The notes under the pieces are model-generated. The model had not been told where the DNA came from and made no database searches. It worked only from the letters and a program-made list of their open reading frames with translations. A stretch of DNA of 64,000 nucleotides. Source: Armillaria gallica. Its lineage: Eukaryota > Basidiomycota > Agaricomycetes > Agaricales > Physalacriaceae. This document shows, in pieces, positions 46,473 to 58,135 of the stretch. The position numbers and the translations under genes were made by a program. Every line of letters begins with the position of its first letter. Within the stretch, counting starts at the first letter, position 1. The DNA lies in assembly GCA_037576215.1 (NCBI GenBank), contig JBANDB010000004.1, positions 1,860,001-1,924,000 of the forward strand, read 5' to 3'.

Positions 46473-49112
46473 TGAAAGGTGGGATCGTTTACATACTCTT
46501 TTAAGCTAAGGAAAAGAGCTCGAAAAACGGAATGTAAAACATGTTTCCCGCGGTCAGAACAAAGGAAAACGCTTTTCATTCGTAGAAAAGCTGCTATTTT
46601 TGGCACGCGAAAGGAGTCCTAAATAGGACAAGTTTTTCATTGCGTTTTCCCTATCCCGTTTTTGCGGCACACAAAGGTAACGAACAGTCACGACATTTTT
46701 AGAATACCTTTCTCCGTCCTGAAAGGGAACCGGCCCCAGCAGTGATTCATCACAGGTCTCGTTTAGTAACGCATGTACTCCTGACAGTAGTCGACATGCT
46801 GGGAAGGCTCGGAAAGCTGCATATGCAGGCGTTTCGCATTGTCGTACGAGTCAGTTCGAGGACAGCGGTCACTGTGGCGAACGCTCTGATGTGTTCCTGC
46901 CCCTTCAGCGGAGACTCATCGCTCAACCTGGCAAGATTTGAAAGTTCATCATGATTTGCGGTTGGCTCTTGGGTAGGAGATTTGATCAGCGAGGCCCATT
47001 GTGGCCTCGGGAGGACTTCCGATTTTTTCAAGGCACGGGATGATCAGTAGACTGATGGGAAAATCGCGTGTGGAACAAGGAGACCAGCACGATGAAGAAT
47101 CATTGCGACGGCAAAAATGCGGGCCGAAAATAGCCGATGAAAGCGACTTTGGTTGGCTTACGTCACCTCCCGTCTGGCAACCTTGCCACCTTCTAAGTCC
47201 TTCACTCGAGATGTAGCTGTCTGGATTGAATGAACTAGTATTGCTTACCCAGAACCAACAAGATATCCTGGTCAAGAAAAGGTGAACAAGTGCGTTCGTA
47301 ATTTGTTCGTAATAATCTATCTTCCAGGTTCTTCCTTGACTCCATCTGAACTCCGTAGCTTCTAGTACTCCGTATACAAAATATTAACAGCACTAAATCC
47401 GTCCTCTGCGTATCGACCTATAACAGCCGATTCAGTTTCTGACCAGTCTTTCGTCACTTGCGTAGAGACGTCTTCCTGTCTTGCGTTACTCGTGGGCGCG
47501 TCAGCTCTGGGCATACTAGCGGAGGCACTGGCATTGTATTCCATTTCCAATCGCAAGGATATCATCAAATTGACTGCAATAGGATCACGAGTGATGATAT
47601 CGATCTGAACAGTCAATTCTAGACCTGCAGGTTTTGTTAATGGTCGCTCTACCAACGTCAATGCACTTCGGTCCAATTTTTATGGAAGTAGCAACTCTCA
47701 GGAAGAGTACGCTACTTGACAACCTTACCTTGCTTATGTCAAACCCACAGTCAGCTTAGCGCCACTGGATGAAAAACCTTGCGACTTTACTTCAAAAGCC
47801 GGTATCTTAAATGCACGATGATGGTGGTCGACCTGACATGAACAGGGAATCATCAATTCATTTTGAAAATCTGGCATCCCGCTAATATCTTATTCAAGGC
47901 TTAGGGCCATTTTATTTACTGCACCAGTATTTCTTTCGCTGACAATCGAACAATCTAAAAGGAGATTAGTACTATGCGGCAGTTATTTAGGACCGAGATA
48001 ATACTGGAGCTCGAGATCATCAGTACGTCCAGACCAGTAGTTCTCTGTTTACCGTCGAGCTGATTGATCTCTCAGAGGCCCAGCACTAATACAACTCGAT
48101 ACAAAAATTCCGCCTTCGCTTCGATTTTGTCAGGCTCAAACGGCTTCCGCGTGCAGTTCCCGCTCACAATGATTTCTTCGGACTATTATCATGCTAGTGA
48201 TGCTCCCCTCAACTCTCCGCCACCGGTATCAACCTGGTCTCGAAAGCATGCTCCTCGGAACCGGAGCTTGTATCAAATACGGCCGAATCAAAGTTTGTAC
48301 CAAATGGTCGTGGCACCGCGATCTGTTTACTTCCGGAAGACAAACCAGATCACAGTGAGATTGGTTAGTCCGCTTGTATTTGCCTTACAAGGAACAGAAG
48401 TCATCCACCGTTTGGACGTGGTTGAACTACGGGGAAGCAGAATTCTGAACACCAATCGCGTATCAGACTACGTACAGGGCTTTCAATAGGACACGATCCC
48501 CGAAAAAATCCTTCTTGTGGTATTTCTTGCCAAGAATCATCTAGTCCCAAGACGCATACATGGATAATCGAGTGCACGAATGAGTCCTTCCATGCGCACA
48601 CATGTTCAAGTTCGAAAAACTCCGCGCTTCCCCTAGTACGATACCGTTTGGCACACGAGAATCCATGGATCAATTGAACGTACTTATCAGCCCCATTTGA
48701 TCAGAAGGTTTATCTGATTATCAATGTTGTGGCAGTCGGGACGACTGAGGCTCAGTTCGATGAACAGGGCAATAACCTTGGCTGAATGGTACTGGGTGTA
48801 AGTACTGCTTTCAGTTTTTAATATGACACTCTTTGCTGAAATCAGGAAGAAATCAGCGTGTAATTGATTTGCGTTTGAAATTCATTGTCACTGCGATCCT
48901 CAGCTCTTGCACGTTCCCAAATATGGGCTCGCAACCTCGAGGCGGTTCTTATTGCGCACCACTGATCCGTAATAGCAGGGCAACAACAGAGCAGTCATCG
49001 TCGAAAATGGATCCGATTAACTATTGAGTACAGACACGGGTTTCGAAAATTGGAGTCGAATCACCGCTGATAATGATCCTGATCACTAAAGCCAAACTGG
49101 ATCCCTGGGGGT
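46473..49112. other. Weakly coding stretch
   Basis: Frames of about 90-140 codons occur at 46750-47031 (-), 46949-47275 (-), 48064-48489 (+) and 48401-48673 (-), overlapping on opposite strands. Apart from the candidate at 47362-47900 I cannot choose among them. Confidence 0.35.
47362..47902 (-). CDS. Possible two-exon small gene, unknown
   Basis: The upstream part begins at a Met near 47880 (MPDFQNELMIPCSCQVDHHH) and stays open to about 47735. The downstream frame 47676-47362 has good composition (LELTVQIDIITRDPIAVNLM). A GTAAG-type donor lies near 47730. No family recognised and the join is not certain. Confidence 0.3.
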
Positions 49113-50174
49113 TCACACATCTGCTGATCCAATATTTCCCCGTGTTTCACGTACCCTTTCCATGTCCTTCTTAGCGTCTTCCCCGAAGCCCGTCCTGATT
49201 CCCAGGAAGAAACTATGCAACCCCGAATATGAACATAAATAGTCAAACAGTGCCGGTTCGTCCGTCGGAAGGGAAAGGGACAGCCGTTTAACAAATATCC
49301 GCTCCGCCTGCAGTGAGACCCAGAACGCGGGCGTTAGAAATTTTATGCTGAGTTCAAGGGATTGCAATTGACGTAGGTGGGGAATCAGAAGATGTACTCC
49401 GGAGCTGAACAGCGCAAAGTCCCCGCAAGGTAAGAGAACTGTCATGGAGCTGTATGTTCCTTTGGGATATTTGTAGAAGAACGGATCTATGGAATGGGGA
49501 GATCTTGAAGAACGACTGCAGACGTTGAGTGATGATAGACTGGGGCTTTTTGATACGAGGATGGCTGCAGAATTGAAACACAAGGGGTCCGTGATGTTGA
49601 GTTCTGTGATATGGGGGAAGTTGGAGTTGCTGAAAGGGTGCCTCACGGCCCATTCGTGTACTGATACCGTAGACATGCCGGGGAGATACGATATTTGATC
49701 CCAAAGAGCGCAATTTTGTAGTAACACCAGTCCTGGTCCGTCATACAGGACTGTCTGCAGTGATGTCAGGAACGGTACCGCAGCAACAAGAAGCTCCTCC
49801 AGCTTCTTGGAGCTCCGTTCCCTCCGCTTTTTGAAGAAAATCCTGTCCAAGGGGCCGGTACGATTCTTGACTGGGACCTTCATGTTTACCAGGCGCAAGT
49901 GTTTCACATATCGCCCAAATGTCTTGCCTGAGACGAGGGCTGCGAAGAAGCTCAGTCGATCCTGGGAATTGGAGAGATGGGTTTTCGCGATATCGATGAC
50001 TTTGAACGTCTCGAAGACGAAGGGCGTAACAATGCTGCACAATAGTGAGCATGTGGAACGGAGGGCTGTGCGAGTAGTCTTGCAGGATTCATGGAGGATG
50101 TGCTCCAACAACTCGACAGGCAAAAGTGAAAAAATACCAGTCAGTGCCCGTGATTCGCGACTAAGAATTTGCAT
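49113..50174 (-). CDS. F-box-like protein
   Basis: Single open frame of 353 residues. An F-box-like segment at about residues 14-60 (LLPVELLEHILHESCKTTR, followed by ALRSTCSLLCSIVTPFVFE) is followed by a long, weakly repetitive Leu-rich region (residues 90-320) as in basidiomycete F-box/LRR-like families. These proteins usually act as substrate adaptors of SCF ubiquitin ligases through Skp1; that role is by family. The frame ends rather abruptly at GNIGSADV, where I would expect more C-terminal repeats; sequence downstream (49.1-48.8 kb) has only scraps in other frames. The C-terminus may therefore be truncated. Start: first Met, 14 residues before the F-box. Confidence 0.75.
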   Translation of the reverse strand: MQILSRESRALTGIFSLLPVELLEHILHESCKTTRTALRSTCSLLCSIVTPFVFETFKVIDIAKTHLSNSQDRLSFFAALVSGKTFGRYVKHLRLVNMKVPVKNRTGPLDRIFFKKRRERSSKKLEELLVAAVPFLTSLQTVLYDGPGLVLLQNCALWDQISYLPGMSTVSVHEWAVRHPFSNSNFPHITELNITDPLCFNSAAILVSKSPSLSSLNVCSRSSRSPHSIDPFFYKYPKGTYSSMTVLLPCGDFALFSSGVHLLIPHLRQLQSLELSIKFLTPAFWVSLQAERIFVKRLSLSLPTDEPALFDYLCSYSGLHSFFLGIRTGFGEDAKKDMERVRETRGNIGSADV

Positions 50175-50494
50175 CGTGGTGTGAGATATTTGCTGTGTAT
50201 GAAGAGACCCAGTGGACGGTAAAGGGAAACAAGCATTGAAGTAAGCGACGGAGATGTAATGATATCATTCATCATCAATCGGAGAACCGGATGCCGAAAT
50301 CTGCCGAAACCGCGGCGGCGCGCGTCAACAACGCGTCAACATGGTCTCTTCCTGCTCTCTCTCGAACTTCCACCCACGGTTTATCAATTATTATTCAAAC
50401 ACGTGAAATTCGACATACGGGCGAGTACTGCTCAACCCAGCGAAGGAGACTACCAAAGAATCGTCAACAGGCAGTCGGCCTGGCATGTACTGTA

Positions 50495-50638
50495 CTATTT
50501 CGATTAATTCGAACGCGATCCAGGATCTTTTGGCCGACAAAAATCAGAAAATCAAAAAATCGGATTAATCAAGAAAAAATGGTTTCCGTTCTCAGATTTT
50601 TTCGCTGTGACGCGTGACGTTCGAATTGAACGAAATAG
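50495..50638. mobile_element. Small Tc1/mariner-type MITE (144 bp)
   Basis: Terminal inverted repeats of about 21 bp (CTATTTCGATTAATTCGAACG on the left and, read on the other strand, CTATTTCGTTCAATTCGAACG on the right) are bounded by TA on both sides (50493-50494 and 50639-50640). TA duplication with inverted ends and no coding capacity fits a mariner-like miniature element. Confidence 0.7.
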
Positions 50639-51665
50639 TATAGGCCGCATGTATGTAATCCTGCTGGCCATTTTCTCCTGATTAATGTCTTCCTGCAAGG
50701 CTACCTAAGATTTCCCGATGTGCGACTTGGAGGTGATCATTACGACACGGCGCCACTAACCGATATCTGCATATCTTGCATGAGGTGTTTATGCCATCCT
50801 GCCCGGATCCGTCTTCCGAGGTATGTTTATGCCATCCCACTGAACCACGCGATCGTACAACGTTTAAGGTCTGGGCCCAAGTGCTTTACCTGACTGGTCT
50901 CTCTAGATGTAGTTGCCTCCGGCAGCCTCCACCTCTGTCAATCATTTACTGATCCACTGAAGGCAATTCGCTTGGAAATTGAAGTGTTAAGTCGGAGACA
51001 CAGAAAGAGACGGCTGGTCTGAAGAGTCAAAGTCCGTACACCCTACAAGGACTGGAATAGTCACGACGGATTGATCGTATCGTTAGCGCAAGGCATCTAG
51101 GTGTGTAAATTTTGTGTGTTCCGTTGCTTCAGCTCACAGACTCTGTCTCATTGTACAATCGTGATTTGATTCGTATTTTGAGTTCCTACAAGAGAAGATC
51201 GCGGACCGGACACCCAGCCAGCCACTGCGCGATGATTGCCACCGTCCCGCGACCACAATTCGTCTACTATATCATTCATCGAGGTATCCTCCCGGGCATA
51301 CACCGATTATTGAGACGGTCAATAAACCGTCAACCCACAGGTGATATCATTGATGTGTTTTGAATATATTTTCGCTGACATCGTCAAACAGTACTCTTCA
51401 GATTGCCGAGAGTACTTACCGGCGAGGGAGGACACATGTCAGGCAAATGCTGTATATTAGCGCGCATCTGTAATTTCTATCTGTCTTCGATTCAACCGGG
51501 ACACAAAAATTAGCTTGTACGCGCATCCTGAAGGATATCGACTTACGGATGGTATGTCCTTGGGTCTCGACTTGTCTCAAATACCCCAATGTCTCTATGG
51601 TTTATCAGAACGATGTCCGATGTATAGTGTAGCACTCAACAGTCGAAGGAATGAGAGAGCTAGTC

Positions 51666-51903
51666 AGGGAGAGGCAACATACTGCACCGCCTCTGTGACA
51701 GAATCATCCAACAATTCGCTCGTTTTAGAGACTTTCATGGCTATAACATCAGTGCAGAATCCATTGCACACATGGTAGAATCGTGCTTTCCTTTCAACCC
51801 TGACCTGTTCACTGACTTTTTGTCTCGCATGGTCCGCCTTCGTCCTGAGGACCGGGAGTCTACTGTAGGACTGAGCAAGCATCCTTTGCTGCGCGATGTA
51901 TGA
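51666..51903 (+). pseudogene. C-terminal tail of a protein-kinase-like gene
   Basis: The frame reads DRIIQQFARFRDFHGYN, then MVESCFPFNPDLFTDFLSRM, then VRLRPEDRESTVGLSKHPLL and a stop at 51901. The last part is the usual end of a protein kinase domain (R-M-V-R-x-x-P-E-D-R-x-S-x-x-x-L-x-x-H-P-x-L). I see no catalytic-lobe sequence upstream in this window; a stop and possible acceptor site lie near 51660. Inferred to be an inactive 3' remnant carried along by the tandem duplication. Kinase family cannot be told from the tail. Confidence 0.6.
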
Positions 51904-52044
51904 AGTCGTTGAAAAGGACATTCATATCCCATAAAGCCAGACAGTATAGAACGAAGCTTGTACTGGTATAGTACCCGTAAAGTAGGTAGCTCGACAATAA
52001 TCCGATAATAGCCCATCGTACAAAGACCAAACCCGCATAACAAT

Positions 52045-54298
52045 CTACGCCACCTCAAATCCCAGCCGATACCAATCGTCTCGACAGTCCGGAAATGCAG
52101 AGCAAAAGAGCTTCACCCTATCTATCGTAAGGTGCTGGAACTCCTCCCGGAAGAAACTCAGCGCTACACGAGCCCACGATCTCTCAGTCCCCGTAAAGCT
52201 CTGGAGGACGATCTTGAGGGTACACTGAATGTCTGCTACATCAGCGGCCTGCTTTCTTTGCTTGTCCGGCTCCGGCGCTGTCATATGGTCGTACCATCCC
52301 TGGAGCTTGTGCAGGAGAAGCACCTCGAGGGGAACAAGGGGTAATGATTCCTTCACGACGGTTGATCTCGACGATAAGAACGGCAGCATCATTGTGCCAG
52401 CCATGACGAGGTTAACTTTGGTGCGTTTGTACACCATTCCCCCTCCGATGTGTAGATACTGCTGATAATATAATACTTGGTAAGTCCCTCTCCCCCTCCC
52501 GCGCTTTTGGAGGTAAAAGTGGAGAGGATCCTGGCTGACGAGACAGCGCTTGACGTCTTCTGCCTTCTCTGAGGACGAAACGAGAATGTCAAGGTCCTGT
52601 AGTAGAGCATTAGTGTAACGAAAGCCGATGACAGTGGGTATACAGACATTGGGCTGACGTTTATTCCCGTACAGGTAACAAGCAGTGCTGCCGAAAATAG
52701 CATACGAATAACCGGAGTCTCGGAGAAGACGCGTAGCATCGACGGCTGCTTGAAAAATGAGTCCGGCTTTTTTGCGCATCCCTGGGATTCGTACAGCGGG
52801 TGTCGGGCCACATGCTGTGTGAGCATCTACCTCTGGTGGCAGAATCGGCAGGATGGGCAAGAGGGCCGAGCGAAAGCCAATGTTAGCGAAATACGGTCTG
52901 AGCCCTGGATGAACATCCACGCAGGCACGAACTAGCTTATCAAGCTCTTTGACGTCTTCGAATGCGCCGCAAACATCAGCATTACGAAGGCAAAGTAGGT
53001 CCAGAGCTGCCACAACATTCTGGTACGTGTTTCTCTTCATCGGAAGTCCTTGAGAGCTGACGGATGTGAGCATGGTTCTGAATAGGTAGCTTTGGTTAAT
53101 GATGGAGATTCCATTAAAGTCTGTCCCCGTGGATTCGCCAGGGCATAAGCCCATCGACGAAGGAATTTCTTCCAAGGTGACCTTACAGGATCTCGATTTT
53201 CCATCCTGGCCAAGCACGGAACACTGAAAATCATCTTCTTTTACTTTGATAACACCTTGTTGGCACAGAACGCGTTGAAGGGAGCCAAGGGAATCACCAC
53301 CACGTAGAATGACGAAGAAATCAAGGCGATGATCCTGTATCTGATGTAGATGAAAAGGACTTGATTCGAGGTAGGTAGTGACCGTACCGTTGGAACAGTA
53401 GCTGAGCCCATAATATACCAAGGGACATCTCCTGGTCCGGCGAGGAAGCAATCATGTCCCAGCTGGCGAATACACGATGAGAGTGTAGTTGCGGCAGCAA
53501 GAACGGTTTCGGAGTGAGTGAATTTTTTTCTGTCCTTGACAGATAACGATGAAATGTCCACGACGCCCGTCGAGTTCAACCTCACAGCTGGCACGACAGA
53601 AGGCGGAGTAGGCGATAATTCGGGATGAAGACGGGCCAATAAGTCTGCAGTCTCAGGGAATGCAGCGATTATTTTAGCTAAATGACCGAGGAACAATGGC
53701 CGGTCTGCAGTGGGGATGCTCCATACAGAAGGAGGGAGATTAGGAAGACGCAGATACGCTTCACTGATCGCGATGACTTCAGAAATGGATTTCCTACGTT
53801 TCTTCTCAGAACTACTGACCCAGGGCTCCATGCGTCGGTAGATAATCAATTGAATCGGAAGAAGAGGAAGGTCTTTCACGATGAAAGAGTCTTCCAAATT
53901 GCTGCTAACAAACTGGACCTGACACTGGTGCTTCTTCGTCGGTGAACCATCGTTCAGCACATCGTGAATATAGGTCATCGTAGCTTTGCTATCGGCAACC
54001 GGTGCGGCGAGGGAGAATCGATGATCTACGCTCGTTAGGTGCTGGGTGGCATAAATGATAGTCGATGAATCGCCTGTAATATGAACGTCCAGTCGCCACT
54101 AATGCCCGTTGCATTAGGTTATAGGACGGAGAGTGATAAAGTAAAACTCACGGATATACTGGTTGCTGAACCACAAATAAGATGCCACGCCAGATCACCG
54201 TAGAAGGCACAGCGAACATTTAGGGCTTGGAAGGACTCGAATATCGCAACAGCGGCACTGTGGACGACACTCGTTCTGAATACTTGGTTTCCGGTCAT
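52045..54298 (-). CDS. Triple NTF-fold protein, copy A
   Basis: Four exons: 54298-54152, 54098-53388, 53334-52648 and 52596-52045, with phase-0 introns of 53, 53 and 51 bp; total 698 residues. Three successive nucleotidyltransferase-fold modules are inferred. Module 1 has FYGDLAWHL (G34) with WRLDVHI (D53-x-H55). Module 2 has GSATVPT (280-286) with DHRLDFF (D291). Module 3 has GSTACYLYGN (501-510) with DLDILV (D516, D518), then PLVPLEVLLLHKLQGW and a helical end. Only module 3 has the D-x-D pair, but its third acidic position is Asn577 (KVNLVMAG) where copies B and C have Asp, so activity is doubtful. The other modules may be structural or bind ligand. The start Met aligns with those of B and C. 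Substrate and partners unknown. Confidence 0.8.
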
Positions 54299-55493
54299 AG
54301 TTGCTGGGAGATGAATGGAGATTACATAAGAGGATAAAGGTCAGAAAGCAGGAAAACACGCGACACACCACATGAGCACGGCTTGCTCGAGTTGACCCTA
54401 GGCCTTTCCGTTGACCGTGCGAAAAGAAGTGTACTGCATTCGCGAGCGCCTATCAGCAGATTCGAATTTCCAGGAATACTGATCTTGAAAGGATCTGAAT
54501 TTTGAGAGAAAGGATGACGCCAGGGTGGAACCAGATTTCTGGTGCGGAAAGCCAGCCCAATTCTGCTCCAAGGACGGTCCAAACGTGAATATGGCAGAGA
54601 GCGGAGCTTTGTTACTATAAGGAAATAGTAGAAGTACATCATCTAGCTTACGTATATACGGAATAAGTGATAGCGGCAGAATAAATTGAGCAACACTCAC
54701 CTATTACCACTACACCTCATCGCTCCCTTCGCAGCGAAGGCAATAGAAAAGTGCGCCCTCCAGATTCATTTGCAGAAAAGGCAAGCACCGATGCCAAGTT
54801 GGACAGATCGGCAAAATATTTCCAGCGCTAGGAGCATTCTGGGTAGCCGTATTAGCTCGTAGAATTCAAACTTGACGTAGCCGAAAGGCGTACTTGCCTT
54901 CGGGCTACAGCATCGTTTTAGGTGTGAGACAGAATCGTAAATTGAAAGTCGTCACCTGAAGGGTGCGTCGTGATGGCAGCGTCGCGGCGAGAGCAACGGG
55001 AGAAGACGATGGTGGTTCCGGCAAATCGCAACGCTTGTGACTGTGACAACATCATTTTTGATCATCGACCACCACCACAGCGAGGAGATACGTTCGTTGT
55101 TGCGCTCGACTGGAGCCTCTCCGTCTCCCAGAACTTTGGGGTCCTCTCTGTTCTTCCCTGATGCTTTACTTCTCTGTTGTCTTGTGACTGTATTCTGGAC
55201 TTGAGCGGTAGCACTGTCTGTCCATTGCCAGACGATTCACCAAGATGTATCATTTTCTACGGGACTCTCATGGCGGTGCTGGTATCTGTGTACTATTCTA
55301 TCCTGTATGCGGCGAACGATGGCCACTTTCAGTGGTGAAAAGCCGACAAAGCAGAAGGTGCGGCCAGCATTCCATTTCTCGTGTTACCTTCACTCGCGGA
55401 ATTTGTTTTAAATACCCCAATCTCTAGAACGGCGTCCGCTGTATAGTGGAGCACTCAAAATTTAACGGAGTCAGAGAGCTAGTCAGGTAAAAG

Positions 55494-55707
55494 CAACATA
55501 CAGCACCGCCTGTGTAGCAGGATCATCCAACAATTCGCTCGTTTTAGAGATTTTCGTGGCTATAACGTCAGTGCAGATTCCACTGTAGGCATGGTAGAAT
55601 CGTGCTTTCCCTTGAACGCGGAGCTGTTCATTGACTTCTTGTCTCGCATGGTCCGCCTTCGTCTTGAAGACTGGGAGTCTGCTGCAGAACTGATCGAGCA
55701 TCCATAG
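55494..55707 (+). pseudogene. Second kinase-tail copy, prematurely stopped
   Basis: Same frame as 51666-51903 (RIIQQFARFRDFRGYN...FIDFLSRMVRLRLEDWES), ending in a TAG at 55705 directly after His-Pro, six codons before the stop of the first copy. The Pro-Glu-Asp-Arg of copy 1 is Leu-Glu-Asp-Trp here. Decayed. Confidence 0.6.
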
Positions 55708-55875
55708 CTGCGCGATGTATGAAGTCATTGAAAGTATCATTCATATCGCAGGAAACCAAACAGTATAGAACAAAGCTTGTACTGGTATAGTATCTGTAAA
55801 GTAGGTAGCTCGATACTTGATACTAATAGTGCGAGACCATAGTCCATCGTACGGGGGCCGGGTTCGCATAACGAT

Positions 55876-58135
55876 TTATGCCACCTCAAATCCCAGCTGA
55901 TACCAATCGTCTCGACAGTCCGGAAACGCAGAGCAAAAGAGCTTCACCTTATCCATCGTAAGGTGGCGGAACTCCTCCCGGAAGAAGTTCAGTGCTCCAC
56001 GAGCCCATGATCTTTCAGTACCCGTCAAGCTCTGGAGGACGATCTTGAGGGTATACCGAATGTCTGCTACGTCAGCGGTCTGCTTTCTTCGCTTGTGCGG
56101 CTCGGGCGCTGTCGCATGATCGTGCCATCCCTGGAGCTTGTGCAGGAGAAGCACCTCGAGGGGAACGAGGGGCAACGCCTCCTTCACGACGGTTGATCTC
56201 GACGATAAGGACGGCAACATCATCGTGCCAGCTATGACGATATCAACTTTGCTTTCCCTAGTGATGTCCTTGTCTCCGATATCTAGGCGCTGCCGATACC
56301 ATAAGACTTGGTAAGTTGCCCCCGGCGTCCTAGCCCTTTTGAGGTAAAAGTGGAGAGGATCCTGGTTGACCAGAGTGTCCTTGATTACTTCCGCCTCCGC
56401 CGATGACGATACAAGGATATCGACGTCCTAGAGTAGAGCATTAGTTCGACCGAAGTCAACAAGAGAGAGTACACACACATACATTCGGTAGACGTTGATT
56501 TCCATAAAGATAACATGCAGCACTACCGAAGATGGCACATAAATAGCCCGAGTCTCGAAGGAGACGTGTGGCATCGACGGCTGCTTGAAATACGACTCCG
56601 CCCTTTGCACCGATCGCTGGGACCTTGAGGGATGCTGTGCATGCATCTACCTCTGATAGAGGAGCACACAGTGTGGGCGCGAGAGCAAGACTGAAGCCAA
56701 TAGCAGCAAAAGTTTCTCTGAGTTCCGGATGAGCAGCTACATAGGCGCAAACCAGCTGATCGAGCCCTGCGAGTTTCCTTACATCTCCGAACGCCGCGCG
56801 AACATTGGCTTTTCGATGAACAAGGAGCTCCAGGGCGCCTGAAACATTCATGGATGTCTTCGCTTTCATCGGAAGTCCTTGAGAGCTCACCGACGAGAGC
56901 AAGATGAAGAATAGGTAGTTTTGGTTGATGACGGAAATCCCATTAAAATATGTTCCCGTGGATTCTTCAGGGCGTAGGCCCATTGACGAAGGAAGGTTTT
57001 CGAAGGTGAAGTTCCAGACTTTTGATTCTCCATCGTTGAGAAGTGGGGAATACTCTAAGGCGCCTTTTTTGGCATTCAGAACACCGGTTTTGCACAGAGT
57101 GTGCTGAAGCCAGCCAAGAGACTTGCCATCGCGTAAGATAACTAAGAAGTCCACACGATGATTCTGTATTTGAAGGTTGAATAAGAAGTCGACGGTTGTA
57201 GGTAGAGATCATACCATGGGAATAATAGGTGAGCCCATGATATGCCAAGGAACATACCCTGTCCCGGCAACGAAGCACTCATGACCGAGCTGACGAACAC
57301 ACAATGAAAGACTATGCAACAGCAAGAATGGCTTCCGAGTGAGACTTCTTTCTTCTTTCTGTGACAATGGTTGGCAGAGATGAAGTTTCTACGACGCTCG
57401 TGGACTGGGTTCCCGCGGCTGACGAGACAGGAGATTTGATGGGAGGCGGTGATAAACAGGGATGAAGACGGGCGAACAACCCAGCAGCCTCAGGATACAC
57501 AGTTGTTATTTTTGCTAAATGATCGAGGAACAGTGGCTGCTCCGCAGGCGGGAGGCTCCATACAGAAGGTGGTAGATCAGGAAGATGCAGATATGCCTCA
57601 CTGATCGCGACGACTTCAGCCATGGTATTCTTCAATCTGCTCACCGACATTTCGGAGTGGGTCTCCATCGATCGATATAGAATGACCTGAATTGGAAGAA
57701 GGGGAAGGTCCTGGACAGTAAAAAACTCGTACGCAGGACCGCTGACGAGATTGATCTTGCATTCGTGCTTCTTAAATGATGATCTATCATTTAACACATT
57801 GTGATAATAAAGCATCGTAGCTATGTTATCGATGACCTGCGTGGTCAGAGAGAACCTGCGATCCATGTCTGCCAGGCGGTGGGTTGCATACGCGAGGGTC
57901 GCTGAATCGCCAGTGATATGAACGTCCAATTGCCACTAACATTGCGTAAATTAGTTTATACGATGGATAGAAACGAGGAAAGACTCACAGAACCGCTGGT
58001 TGGTGAATCACACAGAAGATGCCATGCAAGATCGCCATAGATAGCCCAACAAATGTTTAGGCTTTGGAAGCAATCGCGTACTGCAATAGCAGCACTACGG
58101 ACAACGCTAGTTCTATATGCCTTGTTGCCAGGCAT
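55876..58135 (-). pseudogene. Triple NTF-fold protein, copy B (frameshifted)
   Basis: Same exon plan: 58135-57989, 57935-57215, 57163-56483 and 56427-55876. Exon 2 is 721 nt, not a multiple of three: near 57312-57330 it lacks 2 nt compared with copy C, which gives an immediate stop after EAILAVA. Module 1 is intact up to there (GDLAWHLL, then WQLDVHI). Beyond the lesion the frame is again good: module 2 NHRVDFLVIL, module 3 GSAACYLYGN, DVDILV, and the third acid KVDIVIAG. The downstream exons are otherwise open, so the lesion is recent, or the downstream part is still expressed from an internal start. Upstream sequence is also shortened. Confidence 0.82.

Larger units (their letters stand above)
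51575..55400. repeat. Tandem unit 1 (kinase tail + gene A + upstream block)
   Basis: Recurs as 55401-59095 and 59096-62600. Order on the plus strand: kinase-like 3' end, NTF gene on the minus strand, then a ~1-kb block upstream of that gene. Non-coding parts such as GCCAGACAGTATAGAACGAAG and the following 80 bp downstream of the gene are as similar between units as the coding parts, which shows duplication of the whole block. Confidence 0.88.
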
